Shown: one piece after another, positions 57,901 to 64,000 of the stretch
Numbering within the stretch: the stretch's first letter is position 1
How the letters are laid out: every line of letters starts with the position of its first letter
Source of the DNA: Lathyrus oleraceus
Lineage: Eukaryota > Streptophyta > Magnoliopsida > Fabales > Fabaceae
NCBI RefSeq assembly: GCF_024323335.1
Contig: NC_066579.1
Coordinates: forward strand, 133,416,354 to 133,480,353
Length of the DNA: 64,000 nt
Direction of reading: 5' to 3'
Notes under the pieces: model-generated
Told to the model about the DNA's origin: nothing
The model's input: the letters and a program-made list of their open reading frames with translations, nothing else
Databases searched by the model: none
Position numbers and translations under genes: made by a program

Positions 57901-58733
57901 AAAAGTCAAAATTCAACTCACTTGAAATTAATTAAGGCAAGTTCAAAAATGCCATTTTGATTGGTGAAGTTTTGGCACATGAAAGTTACATTTTTGGAAA
58001 GAGGGGATCAAATGTGGTTTGTAGGAAAAAACCCCACCCAAATTGGCCAAATGGTTTGAGAGATATGGCCTTTTGAAGTTCAAGAATTTTTGAAAATGAA
58101 TTGATCATAACTTGCCAACCATACATGGGAATTGAGAGTTCTTGGACTTTTTGGAAATGGGAGAACAAGATCTTCAACTTTCATGTTGGGCAAAAATTCA
58201 TTTGAAGCTTGTATCATGATGTAAGTTTGAGGATCAAGACTTTCCATTTTTGGTAAGTTTCAGTTACAGGTCCAGTTTCCATTTTTGGAAATTTCTGATC
58301 TGGCTTCAAATTCTTCCATGATGGTGTTTGCCATGATATATGAGGCCTATATGGACATGAATAAGCTCTCTCAAACCAATTTCCATCATCAAATCACTGA
58401 TTAAATGGACAGTTGACCAACAGTTGACTTTTAGGGTTTCTGACTGACTGTGCAAGGACTGATGACTTCTGAACATCCAATCCTTGACCAAAACGCTTCA
58501 AATGGATCCCCAAGTCATGTGAACATGTTGAACCAACCCTAGGGCCTTGGCTCCTTGAGAATTTGTGCTTGCTTGCTTGATTGACTGATCTCCTGACCAG
58601 TTTGACCTAATTTCTTGATTGGCTTGCACTTGAGGCAAATGGGACAATGCAATGCTATGCAGTGGACCATGTTATGCTATGACCTAATATGAGAATGTAT
58701 GTACAATGATAGGTGCAAATTTGAGGTGCTACA

Positions 58734-61700
58734 GCTGCCCCTATTCAATCAGCTGGGAACCCGAACGGATGATAGCAACGGCTGTCAGACTTTCAGGGTA
58801 AACAGGGATTGAATACCAAAGAACCGTAGAATTTGCACAATACAGGGATCCACCAATGGAGACGTCCGCTGGGATCTGATACTTATTACTGGGTATTTTT
58901 TGTTTTTTTGTTTTCAAAGGGTACAGCCACATCCAGACATCGCAACGACGATGAATGGGGGAAAGAAATCACAACTAGATGCCAACGGACAACTAGGAAA
59001 AACTCAACGTTTACCAAGACCAACGGAGAGGTAACCAGACATTAATGAATGACTGGAAAGGATACAACCATTCGTCGACGGACGAAATGGGAAAAACTCA
59101 ACGTTTACCAAGACCAACGGAGAGGTAACCAACTGGGGACGACCAGGAAAAACTCGACGTTTATCGAAACCAACGGAGAGGTAACCAACTGGGGATGACC
59201 AGGAAAAACTCGACGTTTATCGGAACCAATGGAGAGGTAACCAAACATCTGCTGATGAATGGGAAAACTCGACCAGACATCGACGGATGAATGGGAGAAA
59301 ACTCGACGTTTACAGACACCAAAAAAGATCGACCAGACATGTACTGATGAATGGGAAAACTCGACGTTTACAGACATCGAAAGATGATGTTTACGGACAC
59401 CAAAAAGATCGACCAGACATTTACTGATGAATGGGAAAACTCGACGTTTACAGACATCGAAAGATGATGTTTACGGACACCAAAAAGATCGACCAGACAT
59501 TTACAGATGAATGGGAAAACTCGACGTTTACAGACATCGAAAGATGATGTTTACGGACACCAAAAATATTGACCAGACATTTACTGATGAATGGAAAACT
59601 CGACGTTTACAGACATCGAAAGATGATGTTTACAGACACCAAAAATATCGACCAGACATTTACTGATGAATGGAAAACTCGACGTTTACAGACATCGAAA
59701 GATGATGTTTACAGACACCAAAAATATCGACCAGACATTTACTGATGAATGGGAAAACTCGACGTTTACAGACATCGAAAGATGATGTTTACAGACACCA
59801 AAAATATCGACCAGACATTTACAGATGAATGGGAATAACAGAAACACAACCAGACGTCAACGGACGAATGGGAAAAACTCGTCGTTTATCGAAACCAACG
59901 GAGAGGTAAGTCCACATGGGGAATGGCACAACTAGACATCATCGGATGACTAGGAAAAACTCGACGTTTATCGACACCAACGGAGAGGAGGAATTTTCAC
60001 TAGGGAAGGGAGGCCGACGTTACGAACATCGAAAGATGATGTTTACAGACATCAAAAGAAAACCAGACACTTACGCATGACTGGGAATCACCGAAAGATG
60101 GTGTTTACCGACACCAAGGAAACAACACACGCGGGTGCTGACAGGATACTGACATTTACAGGATGACAGGGCAAGGCCGAACACTTGCAGGGGGTCTCAC
60201 TGGGGAGAAACAGGCTTTTCTTTCACCAACGGATGAGGAAATAAATCTCTATGGGGATTATCAACACCAATTGTTGACTGGAGCAACTGTAGCAAATGCG
60301 TTGTACGGGTTGAACAAAAATTCGTCTCTGCAGGGGATACGGTCTGATGCGGTTTCGGACACATGAATGCATATGTTTGAATTTTCGATGGCGTAATGCT
60401 CCATATATAAATGGAAATGCTACACGATTTTTTGAGGATGCAATGATCACTACATGCAAAATGCAAATGAACTCTGGCTAAGGAGCCAAAAGATCAGGTA
60501 CTCCAACTCTGTGGGGAAACCCTGACTGAGGAATACTCTGCGGGGAGCTCTGCTTGGGGAATGGCGAAGCGACTTCGCTGGGAGGAAGACCCAACCAATC
60601 TTCAGATAGGGTAAACCCTGCTTTGGAGAATGTCTGTTACTCCGCTGGGGATAACCCACGCGATCCATAGGTAGAATCAACTCAGCCGGGGATGCAGATA
60701 CCAGTCTACTACAGAAACTCGTCCAATCCACTGGTAGGATGAACTCTGCTGGAGAAATAAATGCTACTCCACTAGGGACGACCCAACCAATCCATATGTA
60801 GGAGAATCACTGCTGGAGATGTATTTCATGGGACCCGCTCCACTCGGGGAACTTGCTGAGGACAAACCACACCATTCTGCTGAGGAGAGCGATCCTAGTG
60901 GAGAGAACAACCATAATGGTGAGAGTAACAACTCTGTTGAGGATGATAACACGTCATATCATACTGGAGATGAATTCCCACAAACCTGCTTGGGATAAGC
61001 ACTCACGGCCATACTGGAGATGACAGCATCACAGAACCAATCGTTGGGGAACACACCAACAGTCTACTGATAAACTCCACTAGGGTGCTCCCGGGGAAAA
61101 TAACTGACAGGCGCTCAGCGAGGATTCTCAACTGGGGAAATCTGCAAGCACAGGCCTGCTGGGGAGAAGCAATCCTTAGATCTGCTGGGGAAAGAAGGTA
61201 CTGTCTACAGGCATCTCTGTAGGGGAAAATAACTCTGATAGCTTTAATACTGGCTTGGGCTGGGGAGACGTCCTCCACCCTGAGAAACATTCTGCCCCTG
61301 CCCCTGCTGGGGACGTGATAACCTTCAGGCTTGCTGAGGAGACAACGATCTCGAATCTGCCAGGGAGATCACACCCTCAATCCTCTGGGGAGATACAGCT
61401 TGTTTGACAGGAATGTCGGTCGACTCGTCGAACACTAGTATCCATCATCCACCCATAGTGTTGACTTTCCACTTTTAAGAACTCCCAGACTCTTCTGGAC
61501 TTTTCTGCTCCATCATCTTGTATTCCCAACTCGTCCGTACTTCACGGAGACCAAACTTCTGGGATTTATACATACTTTCCAATCATCAGACTTTGAAGAG
61601 TCTTCTTGATTAACTCTCCAGGATCGTCGTCGTAACTTTCATCGTCTTTTCACCGCTCAACTATCCGTTGCCCCTAATCAGGCTCTGCACAAGAGATCGT

Positions 61701-62080
61701 CAGATAAAAGCGTGCCCCAGGTATGCCCCAGATGTTCTGATATTTCAACACTTAGGTCACTCAAACTTCCGAATAAGATTTCCAGATTTCGATCTCATAA
61801 GCATGCATCGGAGGGGACCAGTATGTTTCAAAATGCAAATATTCTTATCAAAATAAACGGATTTTTCGTAATCAAAACGGTAATGACACAAAAACAAAAT
61901 TTATTTGACTGAACACACGCTTTATTGACTGGAACAAAAGATGACTCACAACCGAGCAACACACAGGAAGCAAACCCTGGAAAGAGGTGATTGCACACAA
62001 AAGGAAAAATCTATCCTAATGGCAACGTGAAACCGTGATCTCATCGGGTTCCAACTCAGTTACACCTCATATGCCCTCAA
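58734..62080 (-). other. Ogre C 3' UTR
   Basis: Non-coding region between pol and the 3' LTR, starting with the polypurine tract (minus strand GAATAGGGGCAGC). It contains AAAAACTCGACGTTTA-type repeats to 60140, then CTGGGGA/GCTGGGGA-rich sequence to about 61390. Both match the style of the Ogre A 3' UTR. No gene is seen. Confidence 0.7.
59270..59835. repeat. 80-bp tandem array in Ogre C 3' UTR
   Basis: At least six copies of a unit containing GACCAGACATTTACTGATGA, TCGACGTTTACAGACATCGA and AGATGATGTTTAC; the ATGGGAAAAC landmark repeats at 59351, 59431 and 59511, then at 59591, 59670 and 59749. Shorter related units (CAACGGAGAGGTAACCA) flank it at 58980-59250. Confidence 0.95.
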
Positions 62081-62086
62081 GACTTT

Positions 62087-64000
62087 TCACACTTTCTGTC
62101 TTCTGAATAAGACGCTTCCGATTGATCTCTGTCGGAGACTATCCAAGTCATCCAAAGCACAAACGATCATGCTGGACGCAGTTGTTCGTTTCAATCCCTC
62201 TTTTGCCTGGACCGCCCTTTCGGGTTTCAGTCCACCGGGATACCCTTTTTTGCCCAAGTCGCCCTTGCGGGTTTTCAACTTGCCGGGTGTACCGTTCTTT
62301 TCTTTTATTATCCCTAACTTTTGCCCGAACCTTTTTTCTCTTTTTTTCTTGGTTCGCCGGGATGCCCCTTTTTTGCCTGGACTCTTTTATTCTTTTCGTC
62401 CAGCGGGTCTCTTTCACGAAGTATTTTCTAACTGCGTCCGCATTCACAGGGAATGGAAAATCGTCGTCATCCGCGATCATCAACCACATGGTCTGGTCTG
62501 AGAAAACCTTCTTGACCACGAATGAGACACTCATAACTGTTTATCCATTTTCCCTATGATCGTCTTGAGAAGGAAGGATCCTTTTCAACCAATTCCTCCA
62601 CGTGGTACGCTCGAGGTCACACTTCTCAGTCAACAATGCGCTTCATTCACTGGGTACAACGCCCCACGACAAGTAACTGTCAGCCCTCTCTCCTCAGTTG
62701 GGCTTAACGTGTCATACCGAGTCCTTATCCATTTAGCGTTCTCTGATTTCTCATACATCTGTGTGGAAGACACTGCCCCAGGTAGATGCACATCCCAAGG
62801 TTTGATACCCAGGATACAGACTTCATGTTCAGCCACCATTGTTGGTGCAACCAACTGTGATCCGGGAAGCACTACCTTATTCACCTCATCTTCTTCCCCC
62901 TCAGACATCGGAATCTGTTCGGATTCGGGGTCGGACCCCTCCTCCGGGATCAGTCACTCTCAATCTTTCGATTTGAGTACCTCGAGATGTCCTCATCAGG
63001 GACCTCAAACTTCCTTGGTTGATAACCTTTCCATGGGTTGCTACTAGCTTCTTAAACACATATTTGATCAGATCCATTTTGGACATCCACAAAGTGGTAT
63101 GAATCAGCATGCACTGTCTCAGTCGGCGAGCAGCCTATGCCGAAGTACATCAAGTTTTTTCGAACAGTGAGTGTATTGTTTCACAGTCGATAAACTTTTT
63201 GCTTAGGTAAATTGCATACTCTTTTCGACCAAACTAGTCATGCTGACCCAATACGCACCTCATAGACCCCTCGAGGGTTATCAAGTACCGGGTTAACAGT
63301 TATTTCTTTCACTGAAGTATCGGAATCAGAGGTTCCTGCAACTTACCCTTTTTTTTTTTTTTTTTTTTTTTTTAGCAGGATCGACCTCGATTCCTCTGAT
63401 TCGCTCACAACAAGTCTCGGTAGCTTGATGAACAGCACCCCCTAAGTGTACTGACTCGAGCTCAACAGTGTGAGTTATCTCAACCAATCAACCAACTTGC
63501 CCCAAGTCCACCGGATGCCCCTGTTCTGCTTGGGACTTTGCCATCATGTCATCAACATGGCATTTGCTTTCACGATGAATCATATCATGAAACAAAGTCA
63601 CCGTAGACCTCTGATACGTGGCACCGGCCTCATGTGACAGAACGACGTCAACTTAGAACAAGAAGGTGCCCCTTGTGTGATGGACCTGGTTTACTTCATA
63701 TCATATGGCAACAATTCAATCTGGTTTTGGCCAAGAAGCCATCCATGAAGATAAACACTGAGACCTGAGCCATATAATCAACCAATACCTCATTGTGAAG
63801 TACCGGGAATTCATCCCTCAGATTAGCTCTGTTCACATCTTGGTGGTCCATACACCTTCTCATCTTTCAGCACCAGTTTCCGCTTCACTGGAGGACAGTC
63901 TTCTCTTAAGGGTAGCTCGTGCCCTCAGGACATTGGTATTCCGCCCTGGTGTATCTAAATACAATCAGGCATACGTATCAACCTGCTCTTCTAACAGGGC
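62087..64000 (-). pseudogene. Ogre C pol remnant with large deletions
   Basis: The minus strand, from the low end up, holds the integrase C-terminus (FVVKKVFS ... PVNADAVRKYFV, 62522-62415) and an earlier integrase segment (WIRTRYDTLSPTEERGLTVTCRG, about 62730-62660). RNase H/RT pieces follow directly (MLIHTTLWMSKMDLIKYVFKK, 63110-63048), so the integrase core is missing. A run of 25 T at 63349-63373 sits where about 65 codons of RT connection seen in Ogre A are absent (between EVDPA and LQEPLI). From 63380 to the window end, RT pieces with HVDDMM-like sequence continue, broken by stops. Confidence 0.72.

Larger units (their letters stand above)
53759..58733 (-). repeat. 3' LTR of Ogre C, 4,975 bp
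   Basis: Bounded by TGTCGCATC (53759) and GGTGCTACA (58733), followed by the tract GCTGCCCCTATTC. It shares the GCCGCCACCGTGC block, TGCCTCTTAAGGAGGACTTC (55350) and other blocks with LTR B. No gene is seen inside. Confidence 0.82.
53759..64000 (-). mobile_element. Ogre element C (Ty3/gypsy, Tat), runs off the window
   Basis: A full 3' LTR, a polypurine tract, a repeat-bearing 3' UTR and deleted pol remnants on the minus strand. The terminus TGTCGCATC at 53759 differs from the TGTAGCGG of A and B, and the LTR starts TGTAGCACCTCAAATTTGC, so this is a distinct Ogre subfamily. It is inserted in LTR B; CAAAT is the left 5-bp flank. Confidence 0.82.

Noticed and set aside
62122..62559. 145-codon plus frame with hydrophobic stretches
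   Set aside because: It is antisense to Ogre integrase C-terminal sequence and its Lys/Arg-rich downstream part, which explains the Phe/Leu content.

Overview
This window looks like a chromosome segment from a large, repeat-rich legume genome. The tribe Fabeae (pea, vetch, lentil, grass pea) is the best guess. The reasons are three long Ogre-type (Ty3/gypsy, Tat lineage) LTRs, a Maximus/SIRE-type copia remnant, an Angela-type copia element and a Tekay-type chromovirus LTR. There are no prokaryotic features. Family names come from recognised protein motifs, LTR ends and primer sites read by eye; no database search was run.

Layout. 1-1094: end of a Tekay-like LTR inserted into a LINE ORF1 (DUF4283) remnant (1095-1855, minus). 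1856-3864: AT-rich DNA with a long (TA)n tract. 3874-12055: a complete Mutator-like element (MULE) with about 190-bp terminal inverted repeats and a perfect 9-bp target duplication. It carries three genes, each with a TATA box: a 4-exon plant mobile domain (PMD) gene reading left, an 802-aa MuDR-type transposase reading right, and a 117-aa unknown protein convergent with the transposase. The PMD and transposase genes are divergent across two tandem arrays (138-bp and 158-bp units) that share sequence cores.

About 12900-19299: Maximus/SIRE-type LTR, gag and env-position ORF with no pol. 19300-37660: minus-strand Ogre element (A) with complete 3' LTR, repeat-rich 3' UTR and broken pol, itself split by a complete Angela element (28152-36529, TSD ATTGT). 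38472-39992: a small CACTA-like element. 41967-42923: the only clear host gene, an intronless zinc-finger homeodomain (ZHD) transcription factor, followed 260 bp later by a 794-bp ATT microsatellite. 46083-47266: Ty3/gypsy gag-protease fossil cut by a Tekay-like LTR (47267-48255), which is cut by Ogre LTR B (48256-53758). LTR B holds a solo copia LTR (51301-52773, TSD CTGCG) and is cut by Ogre C (53759 to window end).

How things work together. The MULE is the one unit that looks capable of activity: its transposase keeps the DDE residues, DNA-binding region, SWIM and CCHC fingers, and its ends and target duplication are undamaged. Its PMD gene and repeat arrays resemble in outline the anti-silencing factor plus repeat-target logic known in some Arabidopsis MULEs (VANDAL); that functional reading is inference. 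The retroelements are nested, and most coding remnants carry stops.
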